This document shows positions 40,630 through 52,117 of a stretch of 64,000 bases of DNA, one piece after another. The stretch is from the NCBI GenBank assembly GCA_038528235.1, contig JBCBEX010000001.1:62001-126000 (forward strand), written 5' to 3'. Below the pieces are notes generated by a model that saw only the letters and a program-made list of their open reading frames with translations, was not told where the DNA came from and searched no databases. Every line of letters begins with the position of its first letter. Position 1 is the stretch's first letter. A program made the position numbers and the translations under genes. The DNA is from JBCBEX01 sp038528235 (GTDB taxonomy: Bacteria > Bacteroidota > Rhodothermia > Rhodothermales > Rubricoccaceae).

Positions 40630-43600
40630 TCAACCACACCCTGTGGAGGCGCCGCAGTTGGTGCACTGGTAGCAGGCACCGGAGCGGACCGTGATCGAGC
40701 CGCACACCGAGCAGGGCGGCGAGTCGCTCTGGTTCTGGAAGAGCGCCTGCGGCCCGGCGGCTTGGGCGAGCGACGTGCTTGCCGCGCCTCCCGTGGCCTT
40801 CGGCGTGCCCTGCGTCGCCATGAACGCCTCCACGGTCTGCCCAACGAGGGGGTCCGGGGTGGGCTCGCTCGGCGCGGCAGTGAAGAGGTCGGCTTGCGAG
40901 GTGTCGGCGGCGGGGCCAGCCTTTGCGGCCTCCTGCTGCACGGCCATCTGCGGGCTCACGGGGGCGGTCTCGCGAGCGTCGCCGAGGAACTTCAGGCTCA
41001 GGTACCGGAAGATGTAGTCCATGATGGACTTCGCCATCGGGATCTGCCGGTTGTTGGTGAAGCCGCTCGGCTCGAAGCGCATGTGGCTGAACTTCTGGCA
41101 GAGGTCTTCGAGCGGCACGCCGTACTGCAGGCCCAGCGAGATGCTCGTCGCGAAGGCATCCATCAGGCCGCCGATGGTCGAGCCCTGCTTCGCCATCGTG
41201 ATAAAGATCTCGCCCGGCAGCTGCGTGTCCGGGTAGAGGCCGATGTGGAGGTAGCCCTCGTGGCCCGCGATCGAGAACTTGTGCGTCAGGCTCGGGCGCT
41301 CGTCCGGCAGGCGGCGGCGCGACGGCTCCTGGATCACCTTCTCGATCTCGACGATCTTTTCGACCTCGCGGATGATGACTTCGGGTTCGACCGAAGCGCC
41401 ATCGCCCGACGACGAGGCCGCATTCTTCGTGTTGCCGTCCTGCTTCGTCGAGAGCGGCTGCGAGCGCTTGGAGTTCTCGCGGTAGATCGCGACGGCCTTG
41501 AGGCCCCACTCCCAGCCCTTGACGTACGCGTCGGCGATGTCTTCCGGTGTGGCGCTCTCAGGGAGGTTGACCGTCTTCGAGATCGCGCCCGAGATGAACG
41601 GCTGGCAGGCGGCCATCATCTTGATGTGGCCCATGTGGTGGATGTAGCGCGTGCCGCGGAACGCCTTGAAGGCGCAGTCGAACACGGGCAGGTGCTCTGC
41701 CTTGAGGCCGCTCTTCACGACCTGGCCGTCCACCTCGACATCCTCGATGGTGTCCTGCGTGTCGATGTGGGCGAGGATGGCGGCGGTCTCCGCGTCGGAG
41801 TAGCCGAGGCGGTCGAGGGCCTGGCCGACCGTCTGGTTGACGATCTTCATCATGCCGTCGCCCTTGCCCGCGAGGAGCTTGTACTTCACGAGCGCGATGT
41901 CCGGCTCGATGCCCGTCGTGTCGCAGTCCATCATGAAGCCGATGGTGCCGGTCGGCGCGAGGACGGTCGCCTGCGCGTTGCGGTAGCCGTGCTTCTCGCC
42001 GAGCGCGACCATGCGGTCGGCCGACTCCTGCGCGGCGGTGCGGAGGTAGTCCGGGCACGTCGCGTGGATGTCGCCCACGGCGGCCTGGTGCATGCGCATG
42101 ACTTCCAGGAACGGCTCGCGATTGGCTTCATAGCCGTCGAACGGGCCGATCTTCTTGTTGGCCGCGATCTCCGCCGAGCGCGCGTAGCCCTCGCAGTGCT
42201 CGATGGCCATGATGGCCCCCGCGACGCCGCGGCCCTCGTCGGAATCGTAGGGGAGGCCCATCGACATCAGCAGCGCGCCGAGGTTGGCGAAGCCGAGGCC
42301 GAGCGGGCGGTAGGCGTGGCTGTTCGCGGCGATGTTGGCCGACGGGTAGCCCGCGTTGTCGACGAGAATCTCCTGCGCCGTGAGATAGATGCGAGCCGCC
42401 GCGCGGAAGCGCTCGACGTTGAACGTGCCGTCGGCGTTCTGGTACTTGCGCAGGTTGAGGCTCGCCAGGTTGCACGCCGAGTTGTCCAAGAACATGTACT
42501 CCGAGCACGGATTGCTGGAGTTGATGCGGTCCGAGTTCTTGCAGGTGTGCCACTTCTGGATCGTGTCCTCATACTGCACGCCGGGGTCGCCGCAGAGGTG
42601 CGTGCCCTCGGCGATGCCGTCGAGGATCGTCCGCGCCGGAATCGTCTCGACGGCCTCGTCGCCTGTGACCGAGAGCAGGTCATAGTCCGTGTCGGCGACG
42701 GCGGCCTCCATGAAGGCGTCGTCCAGGCGGACCGATTGGTTGACGTTCTGGAAGGCGACCGAGCCGTAAGCGGCTCCGTTGAACGAGCCGTCGTAGCCCT
42801 CCTCGATGAGCGCCCACGCCTTCTGCTCCTCGGTCTTCTTGGCGTTCACGAACTCCATAATGTCCGGGTGCCACGACTTGAGCGTCTGCATGATCGCCGC
42901 GCGGCGCGTCTTGCCGCCCGACTTGATCGTGCCGCCGGTCGCGTCCTGCACCTTCATGAAGGACACCGGGCCGCTCGGGATGCCACCGCCGGAGAGCTTC
43001 TCCTTCGACGAGCGCAGCTTCGACCAGTCGGCCCCAACGCCGGAGCCAAACTTGAAGAGGCGGGCGCTCTCGCCCATGAGCTGCCAGATGTCGTCGATGG
43101 AGTCGTCGACGGAGATGATGAAGCAGGCCGACGCCTGCGGGCGCTCGTAGGGGTCGACGCGGACGACTTCCTGCTTCTCGGGGTCCCAGCCGAAGATGGT
43201 CTTGCCGCCGGAGTCGCGGACGCCGTACTGGTGGTGCAGCCCGACGTTGAACCACACCGGGCTGTTGAACGCGCCGTACTGGTTGGTGCAGAGCCAGGTC
43301 AGCTCGTCGTAGAACGTCTCGGCGTCCTTCTTGGTGGCGAAGTAGCCTTGGTCGCGGCCCCAGTCGGCGATGGTGCGCGTGACGCGGTGGACGAGCTGCT
43401 TCAGGCTGTACTCGCGCTGCCCTTCGGCGGGGTTGCCGTTGCCGGTTGCGATGTCGCCGTAGAAATACTTGGAGGCGACGACGTTGGTGGCAAGCTGGCT
43501 CCAGTCTTCGGGAAACTCGACGCTCTTCTGCTCGAAGATCGCCTCGCCCTTGTGGTTCTTGATCGCGGCGTCGCGCGTCTGCCAGACGACGCTATCAAAG

Positions 43601-43665
43601 GGGTGCTGGTCGGGCGAAGAGAAGACGCGATCGATGCGCAGGCCCTTGGAGGGAGAGGTGGACAT
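40630..43665 (-). CDS. nrdJ: Adenosylcobalamin-dependent ribonucleotide reductase
   Basis: The 1011-aa class II enzyme reduces ribonucleotides using adenosylcobalamin. Recognisable parts are FNSPVWFNVGLH near residue 137, the substrate-site NPCSEYMFLDNSACNLASLN near 400, and the late PTGTIGFMMDCDTTGIEPDI near 565. A zinc-ribbon-like C-terminal tail has four cysteine pairs (CSVCGS, CYQC, CGASTGCG), as is usual in the long NrdJ forms. The ATG at 43665 gives a normal length. A 397-bp spacer with DnaA-box-like sites lies upstream. Confidence 0.95.
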   Translation of the reverse strand: MSTSPSKGLRIDRVFSSPDQHPFDSVVWQTRDAAIKNHKGEAIFEQKSVEFPEDWSQLATNVVASKYFYGDIATGNGNPAEGQREYSLKQLVHRVTRTIADWGRDQGYFATKKDAETFYDELTWLCTNQYGAFNSPVWFNVGLHHQYGVRDSGGKTIFGWDPEKQEVVRVDPYERPQASACFIISVDDSIDDIWQLMGESARLFKFGSGVGADWSKLRSSKEKLSGGGIPSGPVSFMKVQDATGGTIKSGGKTRRAAIMQTLKSWHPDIMEFVNAKKTEEQKAWALIEEGYDGSFNGAAYGSVAFQNVNQSVRLDDAFMEAAVADTDYDLLSVTGDEAVETIPARTILDGIAEGTHLCGDPGVQYEDTIQKWHTCKNSDRINSSNPCSEYMFLDNSACNLASLNLRKYQNADGTFNVERFRAAARIYLTAQEILVDNAGYPSANIAANSHAYRPLGLGFANLGALLMSMGLPYDSDEGRGVAGAIMAIEHCEGYARSAEIAANKKIGPFDGYEANREPFLEVMRMHQAAVGDIHATCPDYLRTAAQESADRMVALGEKHGYRNAQATVLAPTGTIGFMMDCDTTGIEPDIALVKYKLLAGKGDGMMKIVNQTVGQALDRLGYSDAETAAILAHIDTQDTIEDVEVDGQVVKSGLKAEHLPVFDCAFKAFRGTRYIHHMGHIKMMAACQPFISGAISKTVNLPESATPEDIADAYVKGWEWGLKAVAIYRENSKRSQPLSTKQDGNTKNAASSSGDGASVEPEVIIREVEKIVEIEKVIQEPSRRRLPDERPSLTHKFSIAGHEGYLHIGLYPDTQLPGEIFITMAKQGSTIGGLMDAFATSISLGLQYGVPLEDLCQKFSHMRFEPSGFTNNRQIPMAKSIMDYIFRYLSLKFLGDARETAPVSPQMAVQQEAAKAGPAADTSQADLFTAAPSEPTPDPLVGQTVEAFMATQGTPKATGGAASTSLAQAAGPQALFQNQSDSPPCSVCGSITVRSGACYQCTNCGASTGCG

Positions 43666-44062
43666 GGTGGGTGGGGGTAGGTATCCGTTATGAAAACTGC
43701 GGTTGGCGCGGGCCACAACCTCTGCGGCGAAGCGCCAGAAATGGGGAGGGGTGTGCGGGACAATTAAGAAACCGTTTCCAGAGAGGGGACCGCAAACCGT
43801 TTTCTCCACAGGTTATACAGAGGCGGGACGACGCTCGCCGCGAGGTTGTCCACAGGGTCGTTACAACGGCAAACGCCCCGAATGGCGTCATTCGGGGCGT
43901 CTGAAAAGCTGTTATGCAGAGAAGTCCACACGGAAGCTGGGCTGTGGACAACAAGATCGCGGTCGGTGTTGACGACCTGGGCCCCAATAACGGGACTGCC
44001 AAAGAACGGATAACGGAACCTTCACGCGTCCTTTGGACTGAATTGCCTGGGCTAGGAAGTGG
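43666..44062. other. Spacer with cluster of DnaA-box-like sites
   Basis: No gene was found. Between 43802 and 43951 lie five near-matches to the DnaA box TTATNCACA: TTCTCCACA (43802-43810), TTATACAGA (43813-43821), TTGTCCACA (43846-43854), TTATGCAGA (43912-43920) and, on the minus strand, TTGTCCACA (43943-43951). Each differs by one base from the consensus. A less GC-rich stretch (CAATTAAGAAACC near 43761) flanks them on the nrdJ side. No cobalamin riboswitch pattern was seen. Confidence 0.6.
43873..43900 (-). terminator. Perfect hairpin in the nrdJ upstream spacer
   Basis: ACGCCCCGAATG pairs with CATTCGGGGCGT around a GCGT loop; 12 bp with no mismatch. After it the minus strand reads TTGCCG, the plus strand CTGAAAA, so there is no strong T run. 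It may end transcription of the acidic-protein gene, or be a structural part of the DnaA-box cluster. Confidence 0.45.
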
Positions 44063-44317
44063 CTAGAAGTCGTCGTCGAAATCGAGGTCGTCACTGAGGT
44101 CGTCGAAGTCGTCGTACTCCTCGTCGTCCTCGTCGAAGTCGCCCTCCTCGTCGAAGTCGTAGTCCTCATCATCGAGGTCGTCGAAGTCGCCCTCCTCGCC
44201 AAAGTCGAGGTCATCCTCGTCGAGGTCGTCGTCGTCAAAGTCGTCCTCGAAGTCGAACTCGTCGTCGTCGATAGCGAGGGCGTCGCTGGCGAGGGTGGGG
44301 AGCAACAGGTCGTCCAT
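44063..44317 (-). CDS. Very acidic small protein (Asp/Glu-rich)
   Basis: The 84-aa protein is about half Asp and Glu, arranged with regular Phe, Leu and Tyr (patterns such as DFDDLDDEDYDF and EYDDFDDLSDDL), and ends in LDFDDDF. It starts MDDLLLPTLASDALAIDDDE; the 67 codons open before it are poor in this pattern and are left out. The ending resembles the acidic tip of single-stranded DNA-binding proteins (DFDDDIPF). It could be a DNA mimic or an adaptor for SSB partners, but it may also simply be a low-complexity acidic protein. It is divergent from the next gene. Confidence 0.55.
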   Translation of the reverse strand: MDDLLLPTLASDALAIDDDEFDFEDDFDDDDLDEDDLDFGEEGDFDDLDDEDYDFDEEGDFDEDDEEYDDFDDLSDDLDFDDDF

Positions 44318-44609
44318 GGTGGGGCGGGCTGAGGCTGGCGGGTGAAACAGGCGCACCGCTGAGGCGAGCGCTCCGCGCGCACGAGGCAGCGTGCAGCCCC
44401 AAGGTACAACGCCCGCCGCAGTTTTCGACACGTCCCTGGCGGCCAGAACGGCGACCAGGCACCGTGTCCTGTGCAGTGTGCTGCGACCGCGCCCAGCAGT
44501 GAAATTGGGATGCAACATGGCAGGCCGTCACTAGACATGGGATCTGTCCCGTTCGGGTCGTAGTATTCGCCCGCTGAATCTTTCGCTCCCCAAAAGACGA
44601 CCTCGCCCC

Positions 44610-45032
44610 ATGTTCGACGCCGAACGCAGCGCCTATCCGCATCCCGACGAATTCAAGGTGATGCGCCCCGAGTACACCGACCTCGATCCTGAGAACGAAG
44701 ACGAGGAAGCGAAGGAATGGCAGGCCGCCATCGTGATCGCGCCGTTTCGCGTGGTCGGCCGCAGCGTGACGAAGGCGGGGGCCCGCCGCGCCGCGCTCTA
44801 CGAGGCTGCCAAGACCTACCGCTCCTACCACCCGCACTTCCGCATCGAGAGCCCCTACCCGGAAGAGTTCATCGGCGACGACGGCATGAAGTGGGAGCGC
44901 CTCCGTCCGGCCCTCCGCTCGAAGTACGGCGACTACACATTCACTGACGAGGACGGCGAGGAGGACTACGCCGACATCGAGCAGATGCTGGCGTGGGACG
45001 TCCGCCTCGAACCGGAAGAGGTCGAGGACTAG
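44610..45032 (+). CDS. Hypothetical acidic soluble protein
   Basis: The 140-aa product has no recognised family. It has an acidic N-terminal region (TDLDPENEDEEAKEWQ), a mixed central part AAIVIAPFRVVGRSVTKAG that looks like a small alpha/beta fold, and an acidic C-terminus (FTDEDGEEDYADIEQM). No signal peptide or TM segment is present. The ATG at 44610 follows a 292-bp divergent spacer. Confidence 0.6.
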   Translation: MFDAERSAYPHPDEFKVMRPEYTDLDPENEDEEAKEWQAAIVIAPFRVVGRSVTKAGARRAALYEAAKTYRSYHPHFRIESPYPEEFIGDDGMKWERLRPALRSKYGDYTFTDEDGEEDYADIEQMLAWDVRLEPEEVED

Positions 45033-45170
45033 CGCCATGGCACAGCAAGCCTAGCGTATTTGGTCGAGACGCGGATTGCAACACGCACTGCACGGCCACT
45101 CGGGCGAATCAGTCCGGTAGCCGAGCCGTCTAGCGGAGCCGACCACGTCTACCCAGTGAGCCACAATAGT

Positions 45171-45274
45171 GTCATCCTGAACTCGATTCAGGATCTCTGA
45201 CGACTGCGGTGCCTGGGAGAATCGCTGAGATGCTGAAACCGCAGGTTCACGCCAGTAATCAAGTTCAGCACGAC
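45171..45274. repeat. Repeat family A, copy 5 (variant ends)
   Basis: GTCATCCTGAACTCGATTCA at the left with GGATCTCTGACG, and CAAGTTCAGCACGAC at the right. The ends resemble family A (GTCATCCTGA) but the interior (GATGCTGAAACC) is different, so it is a sub-type. It lies between the hypothetical gene at 44610 and the amylase. Confidence 0.65.
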
Positions 45275-45308
45275 AAGATGGAAAGTGTGCTGCTTGTGGC
45301 TACCAGTA

Positions 45309-47189
45309 TCAGCTCCCGACGAGCACGGCACCGGAGCGGGGCGGCAACTGTAGTGTCGCCCCGTCTTTCGTTACGGCGTCTACGGTGACGTTGAGCGTCT
45401 GATTTGCAGCGTCGCCGAGATCAAACGTCTGGGCGGCGTCGCTGGTGTTGAGCACGACCACGGCGCGCTCGCCGTCGCCGAGGCGCTGGTAGGCGATTAC
45501 ACCGGTGTCGTCGTCGGCTTGGAGCCACGCGAGGTCACCGGTGGTGAAGGCGCTCGTGTGGGCGGCACGCAGCGCGGTGAGGCTACGGTAGAAGGCGAGC
45601 AGGTCGGTGTCGCGGGCCACGGGGTCGGGGTCGCGCGGCTGCCCGAACGGGTGCGTCGTCTCGGCGGCGTAGTCGAACTCGGTCCACAGCATCGGCTTGC
45701 GCATGTCCGGGTCGTCCGCGCCCCATAGGCCGACCTCGTCGCCATAGAAAATGTGCGGTGCGCCGGGGAGCGTGAACTGCATGAGCGCGAGGAGCTGCAT
45801 CGACCGGAAGGTGGCGGCGTCGGGCTGATCGATGCGGTACTCGGCGTGGGCTGTCGGCGTGGGGGCGTCTTTGTAGCCGCGCTCCGGGTTGTAGAGCGAC
45901 GTCGAAATGCGCGGGGTGTCATGCGAGCCGCCCAGCTGCATCAGCCCCTGTCGCGTCGCGTCGTCGATGCCGACAAAGAGCGAGTCGATGTGGGCTCGCC
46001 ACTCGCTCGGCGTGTGCGCGTCCGGGCCGCCGACGAGCAGGCCGCGCGTGGGCTTGTACCAGCGGTAGTGCATCACGCCGTCGAACACGTCGCCGAGGTA
46101 GGGGCGGATATCGCTCATGTGGTGGGGCCAGCGTTCCCACCAGATCTCGCCGACGAGGTAGGCGTCGGGGTTGATCGCCTTGACGAAGCGGTTGTAGTCG
46201 CGCCAGAAGCCGAGGGGCACCTGCTCGGCCACGTCGAGGCGGAAGCCGTCGAGGCCGTCCGAGGGGTCGCCATCGCCGTTGGGGTCCAGCCAGCGGCGCG
46301 TCACGGCCTCGATGTGCGCGACAGCCTCCGGGTCCAGGTTGCCGTCGTAGGGGACACCCTCAGCGGGGTTGCCGGTCTGGTTGACCTTGCGGATCTCGGG
46401 GAGGGTCGGCACGCCTGCCCAGCCGGTGTAGGCAAACTCGCTGGTGTCAGACGTCGCAGGGTCGTCCCAGGCGTCGACCTTGTACCACGAGGCGAACGGC
46501 GAGTCCTGCTGGTTGTCGAGCACGTCGCGCCAGGCCCAGAAGGTCTGCCCGGTGTGGTTCCACGAGTAGTCGAGGACGACCTTCAGCCCCTGCGCGTGCG
46601 CCGCCTCCACAAAGTCGAGGAAGAGCCGGTCGGCGGCGGTGAACTGCCACGTCGTTGGGTCGAGTGGGTCCTCGGCAGCGATGATCGTCTTGTCGCCTTC
46701 GGGATCGGGGCCGAAGTGCGGGTCGATGTGCCGGTAGACACGCGCGTCGTACTTGTGCAGGCTCGGCGAGTCGTTCATCGGGTTGAGGTAGAGCGCCGTC
46801 ACGCCGAGGCTGTCGAGGTAGGGCAGCGCGTCGAGCATGCCCTGGAGGTCGCCGCCGTAGCGCCTAAGCTGGACCGTCGTGTAGAACGGCTCGCCGAGGC
46901 GCTGCGCCCAGCCCTCCTGTTCGTACCAGTCGTGCGTCCAGGGCGTCGGCTGCCAGCCTGCCGCTAGGAGGCGCTCGCTCTCCGTGTGCGGGTACGCCCC
47001 GCGAATGCTCTCGATGGTCGGGTCGTTGGACGGATCGCCGTTGCGGAAGCGCTCGGGGAAGATCTGGTACCACACCGCGCCACGCGTCCATTCCGGGACA
47101 GCCGGTTCACCAGGAGCAACGGTGTCTGGGGCCGGTTCGGTGCAGGCAGCGAGCGTGACCGCGACGAGAAGCAGAAGAGGAGCGCGCAT
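45309..47189 (-). CDS. Alpha-amylase family (GH13) lipoprotein
   Basis: The 626-aa protein has a lipoprotein signal (MRAPLLLLVAVTLAAC) and a GH13 catalytic domain. Conserved parts are VWYQIFPERFRNGDPSND at the start, LKVVLDYSWNHTG near residue 205, the nucleophile Asp in GFRLDVAEQ near 317, the acid Glu in LVGEIWWE near 346, and the transition-state Asp in GGSHDTPRIST near 421. The opening DWYEQ...RRYGGDLQGMLDALPYLDSLGV matches cyclomaltodextrinase/neopullulanase-type enzymes. It likely cuts short alpha-glucans in the periplasm or at the surface. Confidence 0.92.
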   Translation of the reverse strand: MRAPLLLLVAVTLAACTEPAPDTVAPGEPAVPEWTRGAVWYQIFPERFRNGDPSNDPTIESIRGAYPHTESERLLAAGWQPTPWTHDWYEQEGWAQRLGEPFYTTVQLRRYGGDLQGMLDALPYLDSLGVTALYLNPMNDSPSLHKYDARVYRHIDPHFGPDPEGDKTIIAAEDPLDPTTWQFTAADRLFLDFVEAAHAQGLKVVLDYSWNHTGQTFWAWRDVLDNQQDSPFASWYKVDAWDDPATSDTSEFAYTGWAGVPTLPEIRKVNQTGNPAEGVPYDGNLDPEAVAHIEAVTRRWLDPNGDGDPSDGLDGFRLDVAEQVPLGFWRDYNRFVKAINPDAYLVGEIWWERWPHHMSDIRPYLGDVFDGVMHYRWYKPTRGLLVGGPDAHTPSEWRAHIDSLFVGIDDATRQGLMQLGGSHDTPRISTSLYNPERGYKDAPTPTAHAEYRIDQPDAATFRSMQLLALMQFTLPGAPHIFYGDEVGLWGADDPDMRKPMLWTEFDYAAETTHPFGQPRDPDPVARDTDLLAFYRSLTALRAAHTSAFTTGDLAWLQADDDTGVIAYQRLGDGERAVVVLNTSDAAQTFDLGDAANQTLNVTVDAVTKDGATLQLPPRSGAVLVGS

Positions 47190-47283
47190 GGCGAGGGGAG
47201 CAGCGAAGGAGAGCCTAAAACCTACGGTAGTAGGACCAAGGTGGAAAAGTCGGGGCCGCATCAAAACCCACAGGCAACAGAAG

Positions 47284-47310
47284 AGGCCGCCTGCACTATG
47301 CAGACGGCCT
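47284..47310 (-). terminator. Terminator-like hairpin after gyrA
   Basis: AGGCCG and CTGCA pair with TGCAG and CGGCCT around a CTA loop, with one mismatched pair in the stem. It lies 26 nt beyond the gyrA stop. On the minus strand it is followed by TCTTCTGTT, which is T-rich but not a pure run. Confidence 0.6.
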
Positions 47311-47335
47311 TCGTTCGCGGTGGCGGGTCGGGGAT

Positions 47336-50041
<2,706 letters not shown>

Positions 50042-50273
50042 AAAACGCTGGGCAGCCGAACCGTTGGTGGTAGGTAGGTGGCGGATCAGACCTCGAACGC
50101 GCCTCCCGCGCGCGCGTGCCTAAATAAGGTGAAAGGTACGGAAAACTGGCTTCCCCCGACGGAAAACCAAGCCCGTTCTGTGTCGGTGGTCTAGGCCGAT
50201 GCTCCACCCCAGCGCTTCCGCGCAGCGCACCCAGATTCGAGGCGACGTGAGCGTGGCGAGGCGCTCGCTGAGG

Positions 50274-50849
50274 CTATTCCTCGGCCCCTTGAGCTACCAG
50301 ATAGGCGACTACCTCGTCGTGCCCAAACCGTTGCGCCATGCCGAGCGGCGTCCGTAGCTCCGGTGCCGCCGAGTCGCCGCCCCACGCCGACATGTTGACA
50401 TCGGCTCCCGCCTCCACGAGTATCTGCACGGCGGCGAGGGAACCCTCGGTAGCGGCGTTGATGAGCGGTGTCTCGTCGTCTTCCACGAGTACGTTTACGT
50501 CGGCTCCTTCCTCGATCAGGTAGGCGACGATGTGCGTCCAGCCTGCGCCCGCCGCCGCGATCAGTGGGCTGCCGTCGCCCGGCACCCCGAGGTCCACGTC
50601 CGCGCCTGCCTTCACGAGGTGCCTCACGACAGGAAGGGCACCGCTCCGGGCCGCGGCGATGAGCGGCGAGCCCTCCATAGGGACCGTACAGTTGGGGTCG
50701 GTCCGGTCAAGCTGGTGCTCGATCACAGCCCAGTTGACGCCCTGCACGGCCTCGATTAGGGCCTCGCACGAATGGGCCTGAGAGGCTGCCGCGGCGTTCG
50801 AGACCGAAGCAAAGAGGGCGAGGGCGAACAGGATGCGGAGCACGGTCAT
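50274..50849 (-). CDS. Exported ankyrin-repeat protein
   Basis: The 191-aa protein has a signal peptide (MTVLRILFALALFASVSNAAAAS) and four ankyrin repeats from about residue 55 to 190: SPLIAAARSGALPVVRHLVKAG, SPLIAAAGAGWTHIVAYLIEEG, TPLINAATEGSLAAVQILVEAG and a divergent final one, TPLGMAQRFGHDEVVAYLVAQG. It probably mediates protein contacts in the periplasm. Two cysteines (HSCEAL and PNCTVP) could form a disulfide before the repeats. Confidence 0.85.
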   Translation of the reverse strand: MTVLRILFALALFASVSNAAAASQAHSCEALIEAVQGVNWAVIEHQLDRTDPNCTVPMEGSPLIAAARSGALPVVRHLVKAGADVDLGVPGDGSPLIAAAGAGWTHIVAYLIEEGADVNVLVEDDETPLINAATEGSLAAVQILVEAGADVNMSAWGGDSAAPELRTPLGMAQRFGHDEVVAYLVAQGAEE

Positions 50850-50940
50850 GAGGAGCGGAGGCGCACAGGAACGAAAGCCCTTCGAGACGGCCTCGTTGCC
50901 GAATGGTTACATCCGCCTACGTCTGGGGGCGCTCCCATCG

Positions 50941-51639
50941 TCACGGGGCGAGGCGATCGACCTGCCAGCCAGCTTCGGTGCGGACGTACTGGAAGCGGTC
51001 GTGGAGCCGCTTCGGGCCGCCCTGCCAGAACTCGATCAGGCGCGGGACGACGCGGTAGCCGCCCCAATGCGGCGGGCGCGGTATCGGGGTCGCGTTGTCG
51101 CCCTCGCCGTACTTCACCGTGAGGTGCCGGAGGCGCGTCTCGAGCGCGTCGCGGTCGGGGACGATCTCGCTCTGCGGCGAGGCCCAGGCCCCAAGCTGGC
51201 TGCCGCGCGGCCGCTGCGCGAAGTAGGCATCAGACTCGGCCGCGGCAATCTGCTCCACGGCCCCCTCGACGCGGACCTGCCGTTCGAGCGCGTGCCACCA
51301 GAAGACGAGCGCCGCGTGGGGGTGCGCCGCCAGCTCCTGGCCCTTGCGGCTGGTGTAGTTGGTGTAGAAGACGAATCCGCGCGCGTCGCCCCCGTTGACG
51401 GTCCGGTCTTGGTCGAGGGCCTTCAGGAGCACGATGCGTCCTGCGGGGTGACCGTCGGCCGTGACGGTGGCGAGCGTCATCGCGTTTGGCTCAACGACAT
51501 CGGCGGCGATGGCCTCGTCCAGCCAAGCTCGAAACTGCGCGATCGGGTCGGCGTCGAGCCCGTCCGGGGTGAGCCGGTCCCGGGTGTATTCCTCGCGGAG
51601 ATCGGCGAGGCGCGGCGAGGCAGCGGAAGGCGTGGGCAT
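50941..51639 (-). CDS. pdxH: Pyridoxamine 5'-phosphate oxidase
   Basis: The 232-aa FMN enzyme makes pyridoxal phosphate from pyridoxine or pyridoxamine phosphate. Typical stretches are MTLATVTADGHPAGRIVLLK near residue 53, FVFYTNYTSRKGQELAAHPHAALVFWW near 91, RQVRVEGAVE near 121, and the C-terminal PPHWGGYRVVPRLIEFWQGG followed by RLHDRF. Length is normal. The ATG at 51639 is chosen because upstream codons (from 51894) do not fit the family. The gene is divergent from the two-TM protein. Confidence 0.93.
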   Translation of the reverse strand: MPTPSAASPRLADLREEYTRDRLTPDGLDADPIAQFRAWLDEAIAADVVEPNAMTLATVTADGHPAGRIVLLKALDQDRTVNGGDARGFVFYTNYTSRKGQELAAHPHAALVFWWHALERQVRVEGAVEQIAAAESDAYFAQRPRGSQLGAWASPQSEIVPDRDALETRLRHLTVKYGEGDNATPIPRPPHWGGYRVVPRLIEFWQGGPKRLHDRFQYVRTEAGWQVDRLAP

Positions 51640-51776
51640 AGTTTCTGCAGGCGGTGGACCGAGAACGCACGGGCGAAACCGCGCGGGACTGTGGCGTGTG
51701 GGCAACCCGCACGGGTCCTGGCCGGTTCTCCCGCCCCGGCAACGCCTCCTCATTTGACCTGACCTCCACACCGCCA

Positions 51777-52046
51777 ATGACTGCGCCCTACTCGATCCCC
51801 GCCGCCAAGCGTCAGCCGCCGTACGCCCAGGGCCACAAGCGGAAGTGGCAGTGGATGGCCCCGCTAGGTCTGGTCGCCGTTGGGCTGGGGGCAAGCGCCG
51901 TCGCCGATGCCGCCACGCGCAAGGCGGCCGGGGAGCCCTACTTCACACGCGGTACGGTCGCCCTCGCCGTGCTCAACGCCGGTCTCTGCGTCTTCGGCGA
52001 TGCGGTCAAGCACCGCGCGCTCTTCGAGATGAAGACGGGACGCTAG
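51777..52046 (+). CDS. Small two-TM protein, unknown
   Basis: The 89-aa product has two predicted TM segments (MAPLGLVAVGLGASAVADA and GTVALAVLNAGLCVFG) after a basic N-terminus, and a short charged tail. No family was recognised. Its stop is directly followed by two GTCGAAG-like units (52046-52059). Confidence 0.55.
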   Translation: MTAPYSIPAAKRQPPYAQGHKRKWQWMAPLGLVAVGLGASAVADAATRKAAGEPYFTRGTVALAVLNAGLCVFGDAVKHRALFEMKTGR

Positions 52047-52117
52047 TCGAAGGTCGAAAAAGTGCAGGTCGCCGGATTGGCTGTCAAGACACTCCGCCGT
52101 TTGCCGCTCGGTGTCCG

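Noticed and set aside
43666..44062. Possible cobalamin riboswitch or NrdR boxes before nrdJ
   Set aside because: Neither the B12-box core nor the paired NrdR consensus was found.
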